DNA of 40,741 bases, taken from the NCBI GenBank assembly GCA_001871595.1, contig MNVH01000038.1, positions 1 to 40,741 of the forward strand. The letters are read 5' to 3'. Position 1 is the first letter of the stretch. Every line of letters begins with the position of its first letter. Made by a program: the position numbers and the translations under genes. The notes beneath the pieces were generated by a model, which worked only from the letters and a program-made list of their open reading frames with translations, was not told where the DNA came from and did no database searches. This document shows, piece after piece, positions 18,620 through 26,510 of the stretch. The DNA is from Candidatus Micrarchaeota archaeon CG1_02_55_22. Its GTDB lineage: Archaea; Micrarchaeota; Micrarchaeia; Norongarragalinales; UBA97.

Positions 18620-19075
18620 CTATACAAAACCAGAAAAAGCTGTGCCTGACGTAAACGTAGTGCCTGAAAACTTCCATGGAATAATTGTTGTAGCCTTATC
18701 AAAAGCCATAGAAACGCACTCGGATATTGACGGCGTACCACTCAACGGCAAGTGTTCATCCATTGTCCTGGTTCCACTGGCGAAGTGTTCGTGTAGATAC
18801 GTGTCAGTTGGGTTCTTATCAAAATCCAACCGATAATACGCCTCTGAATCTTTCCAGAAGTTAATTCCAAACTGCAGCCCGCCGGCGTATACGCGTTTCT
18901 GATTGTCCAGCGGCCCGGTAAAGTCTCTAATATCAGCCTGAACATTGTGCCCGTCGCCCAAGTCAAAACGCTTCTTGAAGGCAGATTCACCTCTAGCACC
19001 AGCAGCGTCAATTTCGGCGTAAATCCTGCTTTCACAATTCCATAAGTCACAGCCATACTTCTCGCCTAGGCGCAC
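18620..19075 (-). CDS. Hypothetical protein, 151 aa
   Basis: Protein-like composition (DLGDGHNVQADIRDFTGPLDNQ...YRLDFDKNPTDTYLHEHF); no family recognised. Confidence 0.5.
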   Translation of the reverse strand: MRLGEKYGCDLWNCESRIYAEIDAAGARGESAFKKRFDLGDGHNVQADIRDFTGPLDNQKRVYAGGLQFGINFWKDSEAYYRLDFDKNPTDTYLHEHFASGTRTMDEHLPLSGTPSISECVSMAFDKATTIIPWKFSGTTFTSGTAFSGFV

Positions 19076-19094
19076 AATGACTGGATAAGCTCTT

Positions 19095-19178
19095 AACCAC
19101 TCCGGAGCGCTGGTAAGACTCTAGCAAGAAGCTAGGTGCAGGGGGAGTAAGCCTAGACCCAGTCTAGGCGCAGTGGTT
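19095..19178. repeat. Structured intergenic element A with core GTGCAGGGGGAGTAA
   Basis: Outer arms AACCACT-(CCGGA bulge)-GCGC / GCGC-AGTGGTT; inner hairpins CTAGC-aagaa-GCTAG and CCTAGA-cccag-TCTAGG; core at 19136-19150 between them. Confidence 0.6.
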
Positions 19179-19224
19179 CTTGAGACCAAATGATGCTCCA
19201 TGATTAGTTAAATCTCAAGGGCGG

Positions 19225-19590
19225 CTATCTTCGTTTGTATCCGAATAGCTTGTCGTAGTTCGGGTGGTCAATTACATAGAGGACGAATGCGACTATCTCG
19301 ATTTTGTTTCCGTCCAGCGTGTAGAGCATGCGCCAGCGTCCCGATATTTCTACTCGGAATAGGTTGGAGACTTGCAAATTAGCTGGAATTAGCTTCTTGG
19401 GAATGTTGTCGCCGAACATGGGGTTGAGCTTGATTAATTCCACTTTCTGCTGAATTGACTTGAGCAACTGCATTTCTTCGGAGTTGACGATTCCTTTGAC
19501 TCGTTACTCGCCAGCTAAACGGTTGAGCGCCTCAAACTCCGCCTTGGCCTGACCTTTGAGGATGACTCGCACAATTCGATTGTCGCTCAT
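19225..19590 (-). pseudogene. RelE-like toxin interrupted by an in-frame TAA
   Basis: MSDNRIVRVILKGQAKAEFEALNRLAGE*RVKGIVNSEEMQLLKSIQQKVELIKLNPMFGDNIPKKLIPANLQVSNLFRVEISGRWRMLYTL...DHPNYDKLFGYKRR; stop codon at 19506-19504, same frame on both sides. Confidence 0.85.
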
Positions 19591-19859
19591 AGCTCCAGCC
19601 CGCCCGCCTTCAGTCGCTCCAGTTCCGCTGGGGCGCGGTAAATCCAGAGCACGCCCTTGGTGGTGATGAGAATCTTGCCGCTCTCCTGCAAGTAATCGAG
19701 AATCTGGATTAGCGTAGAGTGCATCACCTGCTTGGGAAGCCTGCGCTTGAGCTCTGCCACCTTGAGTACTTCGCCCGCGTCCTTGAGGCACTCTTCCACC
19801 ATCAACACGGTAGCAAGACGAGGAGAATGCGCCAACTGGATCTGCCGAATACTATCCAT
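19587..19859 (-). CDS. wHTH-type putative antitoxin (partner of the RelE-like gene)
   Basis: VLKVAELKRRLPKQVMHSTLIQILDYLQESGKILITTKGVLWIY is winged-helix-like; ATGA overlap with the toxin start. Confidence 0.75.
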   Translation of the reverse strand: MDSIRQIQLAHSPRLATVLMVEECLKDAGEVLKVAELKRRLPKQVMHSTLIQILDYLQESGKILITTKGVLWIYRAPAELERLKAGGLEL

Positions 19860-19937
19860 AGCAAAATATGTGCCTTTCAGGTATATAAATATGCGGTTTA
19901 GCTATACTTTTACGCGCCCTACTTGGGCTAGGTCTAA

Positions 19938-19952
19938 GTGCAGGGGGAGTAA
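19938..19952 (+). repeat. Second copy (B) of the 15-bp core GTGCAGGGGGAGTAA
   Basis: Identical 15-mer to 19136-19150; flanked by GCCC-tactt-GGGC and AACTC/GAGTT arms. Confidence 0.65.
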
Positions 19953-19979
19953 CTCAAGGAACTTACTAGAGTTCTGAAG

Positions 19980-20252
19980 CTATTCTTTCCCCGAATACCA
20001 TTTCTCGTACTGCGGGTGGCTTCCGACGAAGTGGATTAGCTTGACGCGTTCTGAATCGTCTTGAATGAATGCAATCCGATGGCCGCCGACTTCCTAAACG
20101 CGATAGCGCGAAGCGTGAAGACCGTACGCCTGCAACGGCTGCTTCATCTGCTCGAACTTCTTCATTATGCGCTGCTGCACCACGCGGTCAAAGTCTTTAA
20201 AGTGAGTGTCCCAGCCGGGCTTAAACTCGAGGCGGTAAGGTACGAGGTCCAA
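19980..20252 (-). pseudogene. RelE/YoeB-like toxin interrupted by an in-frame TAG
   Basis: (TTG start?) LDLVPYRLEFKPGWDTHFKDFDRVVQQRIMKKFEQMKQPLQAYGLHASRYRV*EVGGHRIAFIQDDSERVKLIHFVGSHPQYEKWYSGKE; TAG at 20096-20094. Confidence 0.85.
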
Positions 20253-20258
20253 AGCCGT

Positions 20259-20507
20259 TCACCGGTACTTGGAAAGCGCAGCATCCTCACTAAGATACTT
20301 GGCACGATTCTTCTTCATTGCCCGCTCTTCCTCGGCGAGCTTGCGCGCGACTAGCTCCGCTTCAGGGTTCTCGACAAGCTTGAACTCCTTGTTCAAGGAG
20401 AATATCCCCATGCGCAAGGCGTCCGTCTTGGAGCGCGCGATGCCGTAATCAACTGCCTTCTGCAAAATCGCCTCAGGCAAGCCAACAAATTCAAGTGTAG
20501 TCCGCAT
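20259..20507 (-). CDS. Putative antitoxin (RHH-like), partner of the second RelE-like pseudogene
   Basis: MRTTLEFVGLPEAILQKAVDYGIARSKTDALRMGIFSLNKEFKL..., immediately upstream of the toxin remnant. Confidence 0.75.
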   Translation of the reverse strand: MRTTLEFVGLPEAILQKAVDYGIARSKTDALRMGIFSLNKEFKLVENPEAELVARKLAEEERAMKKNRAKYLSEDAALSKYR

Positions 20508-20594
20508 GCAATCACCATGTAAATAGGCGTTATGCCGCTATAATAGCGTTTTGGTTGCACAAACAAGGCCAGGACTAGAAAAAGAAATAAGAGT

Positions 20595-20673
20595 CTGAAA
20601 GAGGTCCGGGGAGTAACTCTGGGAGCAAGCTGGCGTCCGGCCAAACAGTCAGCGCTGCAAGCCAGTCTTTCAG
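20595..20673. repeat. Structured intergenic element C with GGGGAGTAACTC core
   Basis: Closing stem CTGAAAGA/TCTTTCAG (8 bp), adjoining inner stem CTGGC/GCCAG, core at 20608-20619 shared with copy B (12 bp). Confidence 0.55.
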
Positions 20674-20790
20674 TAGCCGCCTTTACTAACTAGTATGGCG
20701 TTCCTGACCGTTTCAAGCTTGGAAGCAAAGTACGGCGGTATTCCGCAAGCATAACCGTTTCCTGCACCCTTTTTATTCCCCGCCCGTGTA

Positions 20791-22689
20791 ATGGCTAGCG
20801 ATTCGTTCAGCGTGGCATCTTTCGACGCGTGGGGAGTGACAGCAGTAATCGCCGCAGCAATAGCACTCGGCCTAGCTGCCTCGGCAGTCGGCATCCCGTA
20901 CGCAGTAGGTTACGCGCTCGCCGGTGCAGCGCTCTACGGCAGCGGCATCGTCGGTTCCGACGTATTCTCCCTGTTGTTCCAGCTCGGCGCCGTGCTCGTC
21001 TTGTTCTACGTCGGCCTCGAAGCGAGCGTGACGCGCTTCAAGAAGTACGGCGCTCTCTCGGGCGTGCTCGCCGCAGCCCACGGTGCAATCGCCTTCGCGT
21101 TAGGCTTCCTTACCGCGTCGCTCTTCGGCTTTGGAATGCTTGAATCATTGGCAGTAGGCTTCATGCTCTCCTTCTCAAGCACGATAATCTCGACGCGGTT
21201 CATGCACGACCGAGCAATACTGCATTCGAGCGACGCGCAAACCGCTTACGGCATACTCATTGCCCAAGACTTCGTCGCAATCACCGTAATCGCGTTCTTT
21301 TCCGCGCTCTCCAACCGCCCGCCGTTCGAAGCGCTCCTAGCAGCGTTCGCATTAATACTCGCGTCTTCTTACGTCGTCACTAAAGCGGCCTTGCCTGCCT
21401 ACGAGTTCCTCCACAACGTTGGCCAGCCAAGAAAAATGTTTCTTATCGCAATCGTTCTCGGCGGCGCTGCTGCGGTTGTTGCGTGGCTTTCCGGCGTCAC
21501 GCCCTTAATAGGCGCGTTCTTCGTCGGCCTCGCCCTCTCCGAGACACCGTATGCACAAATCGTGCGGCGCGATGCAGGCTTCATGCGCGAGGCCTTTACC
21601 CTGCTATTCTTCGCCTCCGCCGGCGCGATGCTGGTAAACGGTTTCACCCCGTTCTCGCTCGCCCTCGTTGCCGCACTCGTAATCGCCAACATCGTGTTGT
21701 GGCTTGTTGCAACCTCGCTTGGTTTGCCGGCGCGCAACGCGCTCGCAACCGCAATACTAATCGCGCCACTCGGAGAACTGGCGCTGCTCGCCGCATTCTT
21801 CCTGCCTTCCGTACGTTCGCCGGAAATCTTTTCTTCAGCAGTAGCAGCATTCCTAGTTACCGCAGCCGCCCTGCCCTTCCTAGCAAAGCGAATAGACGCG
21901 CTCGCCAACGCCTTCACTTCGGGCTATCCAGAACGCGGCCGGGCCTTCATTAGGGGCGTAACGAGAAAAATCGTCTTGGACCAAAGCGTTGTCTCAAAAG
22001 CACTATTACAGCACCACGCTTCCTCCACCGCGCGCGCAACAACGCTGAATGCCTTTATAGTAGTTGTTCTAGCGTACCTCGCGGTGGTTGTCGAAGACGG
22101 TGCGCTGTCACTGGGTTTGGGTGGTTTGGCGTTTCCCGCGTTCCTTCTCTTGCTGGTATTGGCAATAATTCCCGCCTACAACGCGCTCTTAAACCTTAGG
22201 CGGCTGGCTAGTTCGGTGAGCGGACACTTACTGCACAACTCACTGCCCCACACGGCGTCGCGCCAACGCGCCCAAGAACATTCCACCAAACTATATTTCT
22301 CTGCAATCCTTTCCGCGCTCGGCCTCGTCGCGCTCACCGTCGCGCTACCTTACGGCGCGATTTATGCCGCGCCAGTAATCGTCTTCCTGCTATTCTCCCT
22401 AAGCCTCGCGGCAATCGCCTTCGACGCCTTGCTCGACCACTACGATGCCGGCGGGAGTACATTGCCGGGCGCGTCATTCCCGGTTGAAGGAAAGAGCGCT
22501 TTAGCTGCAATGATGGACCGAGAGCGCATCCGTGAGAAACTCGTCTCGGCCGTGCGTTCGCGCGACAAGCGCACCGCGAAATCGCTTTTCACGCAACTCT
22601 CACACAAGGAAGAGAAACTCTTAGCCGCAAAAGGAACGACCTCGCGCCGCAACCTCGCCAGCTACTTCCTCAAGCGCGCCCGTCGTTAG
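20791..22689 (+). CDS. Cation:proton antiporter (CPA2/KefB-like), 632 aa
   Basis: FQLGAVLVLFYVGLEASVTRFKKYG, SFSSTIISTRFMHDR, GILIAQDFVAI; about 12 hydrophobic segments. Confidence 0.9.
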   Translation: MASDSFSVASFDAWGVTAVIAAAIALGLAASAVGIPYAVGYALAGAALYGSGIVGSDVFSLLFQLGAVLVLFYVGLEASVTRFKKYGALSGVLAAAHGAIAFALGFLTASLFGFGMLESLAVGFMLSFSSTIISTRFMHDRAILHSSDAQTAYGILIAQDFVAITVIAFFSALSNRPPFEALLAAFALILASSYVVTKAALPAYEFLHNVGQPRKMFLIAIVLGGAAAVVAWLSGVTPLIGAFFVGLALSETPYAQIVRRDAGFMREAFTLLFFASAGAMLVNGFTPFSLALVAALVIANIVLWLVATSLGLPARNALATAILIAPLGELALLAAFFLPSVRSPEIFSSAVAAFLVTAAALPFLAKRIDALANAFTSGYPERGRAFIRGVTRKIVLDQSVVSKALLQHHASSTARATTLNAFIVVVLAYLAVVVEDGALSLGLGGLAFPAFLLLLVLAIIPAYNALLNLRRLASSVSGHLLHNSLPHTASRQRAQEHSTKLYFSAILSALGLVALTVALPYGAIYAAPVIVFLLFSLSLAAIAFDALLDHYDAGGSTLPGASFPVEGKSALAAMMDRERIREKLVSAVRSRDKRTAKSLFTQLSHKEEKLLAAKGTTSRRNLASYFLKRARR

Positions 22690-22728
22690 ACGCATAACGC
22701 TTAAATACATTGCAATAATCGTTATTGT

Positions 22729-23469
22729 ATGGAGCCAGGCCTTGACGCGATACAGTCCCAGTTAGACGACATAAAGAGCGCAATCTTCGTTCTCTCCGAC
22801 CGTTTCTCCATTTTGCAGTCAAAGCTCGACTCAAGCATCACTGAATTGGATGTGGCAACCAAACGCCTATCTACAACGCCCCTTGTTTCAGCCCACGGAA
22901 CACCTTTGCCGCCGCAATTCGGTGATGTTGCTAAAGACCGCATCGCGGCCATAAACGAGCTCGAACAACAACTCCTAGCGCAATCCAAGGCGACGAGCGA
23001 AATCCTTTCCCGCGTCTCGAAAGCCGAGGAGCAAGAGCTCTCCAACGAGGACGCCATACTTGCCAAGCTCTCCGAACTCTCAAAGAAGCTCGACTCTGCA
23101 CCCTCCGTCCCTTCACACTCCGAAACAAGCGTTGCGTCCGGCCTGCCAACGCCGCCCACGCCCGAGACGGTATCCGTTGCCGCGGCCCTGCGGGCAATGG
23201 CGACAAAACTCGACGAGTACGTCAAAGAGCAACGGGCCTCGCGCGAGGAAATCAAGACCGCGCTCGACGCGTTGATGACTGCGGTTGCCGAAAGCAAGCC
23301 CAACCAGCCCGTTTCGCAGATTGCCGACGAAGACATTCTCAAGAAACCCATCTCCTCCGAAGTGGACGAGCCAGTTCCATCCCCTGATATTGAAGAGCCC
23401 ACTGAAGAAAACGGGCGGCAGGCTGGCGACGGCGAGGAAATCTCTCTCGACGGGCGTCCGCCGGAGTAA
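22729..23469 (+). CDS. Coiled-coil hypothetical protein between two antiporter genes
   Basis: IQSQLDDIKSAIFVLSDRFSILQSKLDSSITELDVATKRL; start 39 nt after the first antiporter, stop 9 nt before the second. Confidence 0.8.
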   Translation: MEPGLDAIQSQLDDIKSAIFVLSDRFSILQSKLDSSITELDVATKRLSTTPLVSAHGTPLPPQFGDVAKDRIAAINELEQQLLAQSKATSEILSRVSKAEEQELSNEDAILAKLSELSKKLDSAPSVPSHSETSVASGLPTPPTPETVSVAAALRAMATKLDEYVKEQRASREEIKTALDALMTAVAESKPNQPVSQIADEDILKKPISSEVDEPVPSPDIEEPTEENGRQAGDGEEISLDGRPPE

Positions 23470-23478
23470 CGTGCCAAT

Positions 23479-24990
23479 ATGACTGAAGCCTTGCCGCTCA
23501 CCACGATTGGCGTAGTGGTCCTGCTAGCATTCGGCATCGGCGTCATACTCAAGCGTTTGGGACAGAACTCGGTGCTCGGATACATCTTCGCCGGAATCCT
23601 GCTTGGGCCGCTCGGCTTCGCCTTCCTTGAACCAGGCTCCGGCCTCGCCTACGCCTTCGGGGAAATCGGTCTCTTCGTACTCCTGTTTTACTTGGGAATC
23701 GAGCTCTCCCTCAAGAAATTCCTTTCCACGGGCGCAACCGCAACCGTGCTCGCATTCGTCGACATGCTTGCCTTGACCGGCGGCGGGACGCTGCTCATGC
23801 TCGCCCTCGGTTACAGCACGCTCTTTTCCTTGACCGTAGGCATCATGCTCTTCTGCACCAGCACCGCGGTGGTCGCCAAGTTCATCTTCGACAAGAAGCT
23901 CAACGAGAACCCGGGCGCACTCCTCGCGCTCGCCATACTCATAATGCAGGACTTCCTCGCCTTGCTGCTGCTCATCTTCCTTTCCGGGGTGTCCGCGTCC
24001 GGAAGCGCGTGGTCCATCGGATTAAGCGCGGTCGTCTTCGTCGTCGCCGCCTTCACCGTAGTCCGCCAGCTCTCGGTGCGCGTCGAGGCGTGGCTCAAGA
24101 ACAACGGCTTCGGCCACTCCGAAACCACGCTCTATGCACTAGGCATCGGCCTGTTTGCCGCCATGGTGGGCGGAATATTCGGCCTCTCCGCCGGCCTCGG
24201 CGCCTACTTCGCCGGCTTCGCGCTATCCGAGACGAGCGCGGGCAACCGCATCAAGACCGACCTCGGCTTCCTCCGCGAGTTCTTCCTGCTGTTCTTTTTC
24301 GTCGGCTTCGGCACCCTGCTGTTCTACAACCCCGCAACCGGACTTGCAGCATTGCCCGGCATTGACAGCCTCGCCATACTAGTCGGCCTCGTGGCGGTGC
24401 TCGTCGCCGTAATCTACTTGGCCAACTTCGCCGTTTTCGGGTTCATCGGGCGCAAAATGGGCTTGAGCAACGAGAACGCCTCGCTCGGCGCGCTCCTCCT
24501 GACGCCGATAGGCGAGTTCGCGGTCATCGTCGCAACCGCCGTGGCCGCCGTCCTGCCCGCCCAAGAATCACAGCTAATACTCTCCGTGGCCTTCCTACTC
24601 ATACTCGCCTCGGTGCTCTCGTTCCAGCCCGCTTACTCATTGCGCGAACACCATGAGCGCTTCATGGCCCGCCTGCCATTCAAGCGCGCCGAAACCCAGA
24701 GCGAAATCGTGCCACACTCGCCCGACTCGCTGCGCAACGCGAAAGGCCTTGCATTAAACGTATTCATTATCGTCTGCCTCATCGCCGTAGCGTTCTTCAT
24801 CTACGACCAAGGTCCCACATTCAACGTGCCCATACCGTACAGCCGTGTGGTAACCGCAGGCGTCGCCCTCATCCTCTTCTCAATCTATCCCGTCACGCGA
24901 GCCGCGAAATACTTCCGCCGCCTCGTCAACCAAAAGCAGTTCCGCGCAGCGGCAACAAGCCCGGCGCACAAACGCCGCAAACGCAAATGA
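23479..24990 (+). CDS. Cation:proton antiporter (CPA2/KefB-like), 503 aa
   Basis: IGLFVLLFYLGIELSLKKFLSTG, CTSTAVVAKFIFDKKL, AILIMQDFLALLLL. Confidence 0.93.
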   Translation: MTEALPLTTIGVVVLLAFGIGVILKRLGQNSVLGYIFAGILLGPLGFAFLEPGSGLAYAFGEIGLFVLLFYLGIELSLKKFLSTGATATVLAFVDMLALTGGGTLLMLALGYSTLFSLTVGIMLFCTSTAVVAKFIFDKKLNENPGALLALAILIMQDFLALLLLIFLSGVSASGSAWSIGLSAVVFVVAAFTVVRQLSVRVEAWLKNNGFGHSETTLYALGIGLFAAMVGGIFGLSAGLGAYFAGFALSETSAGNRIKTDLGFLREFFLLFFFVGFGTLLFYNPATGLAALPGIDSLAILVGLVAVLVAVIYLANFAVFGFIGRKMGLSNENASLGALLLTPIGEFAVIVATAVAAVLPAQESQLILSVAFLLILASVLSFQPAYSLREHHERFMARLPFKRAETQSEIVPHSPDSLRNAKGLALNVFIIVCLIAVAFFIYDQGPTFNVPIPYSRVVTAGVALILFSIYPVTRAAKYFRRLVNQKQFRAAATSPAHKRRKRK

Positions 24991-25027
24991 CGACGTTTTA
25001 TTAACCCTTTTAGACATCAATTTGATA

Positions 25028-25077
25028 GTGATGACAACGAACAACCTCTGATTAGTGATGAGGTTGATAGCGTCTGA
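25028..25077 (+). ncRNA. C/D box sRNA (putative 2'-O-methylation guide)
   Basis: Box C GTGATGA 25028-25034, guide CAACGAACAACCT, box D' CTGA 25048-25051, spacer TTA, box C' GTGATGA 25055-25061, guide GGTTGATAGCGT, box D CTGA 25074-25077. Confidence 0.88.
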
Positions 25078-25104
25078 TTTACGTTCCCAACGAGGTGGGT
25101 TGAT

Positions 25105-25692
25105 TTGAACAAATTGTTTTTTGCGGCCTTGCTTGCAGGCGTGCTTCTGTTCGGGTGCATCGGTTCTGCAACGGATGCAAACACGACAAACGATTCAGGT
25201 GAACTAATGAACAAAATCAACGTAAGCGAGATAGACAAGAAAGTAGCTACCGGCAGCACCGTTAGAGTCGACTACGTCGGCACACTCGAGAACGGCACCG
25301 TGTTTGACACTTCAATCGAAGCCGAAGCCAAGAAAGCCGGATTGCCACAGCGGCCCGCCTATGAGCCGCTCGAGTTCAAGGTCGGCGCAGGACAAATGAT
25401 TCCGGGCTTTGAAAAGGGCGTGATGGGAATGAAAGTCAACCAGACCAAGACGATAACCCTATTGCCGGAAGACGGCTACGGTGAGCCCTCTGACGAAATG
25501 GTGATAAGCGTCCCAAAAGTGACGCTCGAGGAATCAAACATCACTCTAGAAGTCGGCACGTCCGTATATACCTCGACTGGCGCGGCAGGCGTGATAAGGG
25601 AAGTCGGTGCGGAGAACGTGACGATAGACTTCAACCACCCCCTCGCCGGAAAGACACTCGTCTTCCGCGTCACAGTGCGCGACATCCAGTAA
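25105..25692 (+). CDS. FKBP-type peptidyl-prolyl isomerase, predicted lipoprotein (TTG start)
   Basis: Signal/lipobox LLAGVLLFGC; VRVDYVGTLENGTVFDTS, GAGQMIPGFEKGVMGMKVNQTKTITLLPEDGYG. Confidence 0.93.
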   Translation: MNKLFFAALLAGVLLFGCIGSATDANTTNDSGELMNKINVSEIDKKVATGSTVRVDYVGTLENGTVFDTSIEAEAKKAGLPQRPAYEPLEFKVGAGQMIPGFEKGVMGMKVNQTKTITLLPEDGYGEPSDEMVISVPKVTLEESNITLEVGTSVYTSTGAAGVIREVGAENVTIDFNHPLAGKTLVFRVTVRDIQ

Positions 25693-25701
25693 AAACAGAG
25701 G

Positions 25702-25733
25702 GGGCCGAAAACGGCCCAGATTCTTTTTTTTTC
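25702..25733 (+). terminator. Stem-loop plus T-tract terminator after the FKBP gene
   Basis: GGGCCG-AAAA-CGGCCC followed by AGATTCTTTTTTTTTCT. Confidence 0.8.
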
Positions 25734-25742
25734 TAACCGTTT

Positions 25743-26405
25743 TTAGCGCATGCTTGCTTCGGTAAGCCTGCGTGTGTCCTCTTGAGCCTGTAGGACCGCA
25801 TCGCGGAAATCAAGGCCCGTGCTTGCGTGGTCCTTGCCCGTGTACAGCTCTTGGCCCGCCCTGTTGCGCTCGACGAGGCCGCGCCTCACGCGTTTCTCTT
25901 CGTTGACAAGCAAGGGCTGCAGCCGGTACTGCCGGCCATTGAGTTCTAGTTCGATAATGCTGGTAGTGCCGGGAATGCCTTTGTGCGTTGTAATGTTGAC
26001 TGCTCGGCAAGGCACGCCGTGATGGCGCAGCACCGCTAGTATTACCGTGTTCAAGTCGATGCAGCCGTACTGTTTGTCAGCATGCCCATCAACAAGAATC
26101 TGGTGCGCCGTGCGGATTCCGCACGTCGCCGCGCGAGCCAAGCAGAGCTTGCGGTATTTCTCTGCCGCACCTTCAATCAGCTCTCTTTCCGCCATTTCGT
26201 GGTCAAGCCTCTCGTTTACAAGCGGGTTGACTGAGCGCAGCTGGAACGTGTTCTTACGGTAGTAGAGCTCGCTACGCACGCCCCTGACGACCAGCCGTAA
26301 ATCGCCTGCGTGCCGTATTCCTTTTGGTGCGACGCGTTCAGCGAAGACCTGCACAGCTTTCGTGCGACGGGTTTGCTGCGAGGCGGAATAGAATCGTTCA
26401 GGCAT
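25743..26405 (-). CDS. Transglutaminase-like cysteine protease fold protein
   Basis: KQYGCIDLNTVILAVLRHHGVPCRAVNITTHK resembles the TGase Cys motif; likely start MPERFYS at 26405. Confidence 0.6.
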   Translation of the reverse strand: MPERFYSASQQTRRTKAVQVFAERVAPKGIRHAGDLRLVVRGVRSELYYRKNTFQLRSVNPLVNERLDHEMAERELIEGAAEKYRKLCLARAATCGIRTAHQILVDGHADKQYGCIDLNTVILAVLRHHGVPCRAVNITTHKGIPGTTSIIELELNGRQYRLQPLLVNEEKRVRRGLVERNRAGQELYTGKDHASTGLDFRDAVLQAQEDTRRLTEASMR

Positions 26406-26460
26406 ACGTTTGCAGTTTAGTATTGCGCGAATATTAACGGTTTCGTTCGAGATGGCGTTT

Positions 26461-26496
26461 TGAAAAAAAGAGAATTTGGGGCGCAAACGCGCCCCC
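26461..26496 (-). terminator. Stem-loop plus T-tract terminator after the DsbA-like gene
   Basis: Minus strand GGGGCGC-GTTT-GCGCCCC followed by AAATTCTCTTTTTTT. Confidence 0.8.
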
Positions 26497-26510
26497 TAAG
26501 AAAGTTCGTT

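Noticed and set aside
19504-20096. Stop-codon reassignment or programmed readthrough to explain the two interrupted toxins
   Set aside because: TAA and TAG both terminate conserved genes in this window (atpA, atpC, hppA), so a changed code is unlikely; readthrough needs data.
20061-20354. 97-aa plus-strand ORF
   Set aside because: Antisense to the broken RelE-like toxin and its antitoxin, which have clear family sequence.
16075-20673. Integrated virus or plasmid at the tRNA-Ala gene
   Set aside because: No integrase and no duplicated tRNA 3' end found in the window, so the island is only described as accessory.
22722-23585. 287-aa minus-strand ORF opposite the coiled-coil gene
   Set aside because: Ser/Arg-rich antisense frame without family features; the plus-strand gene fits the antiporter cluster.
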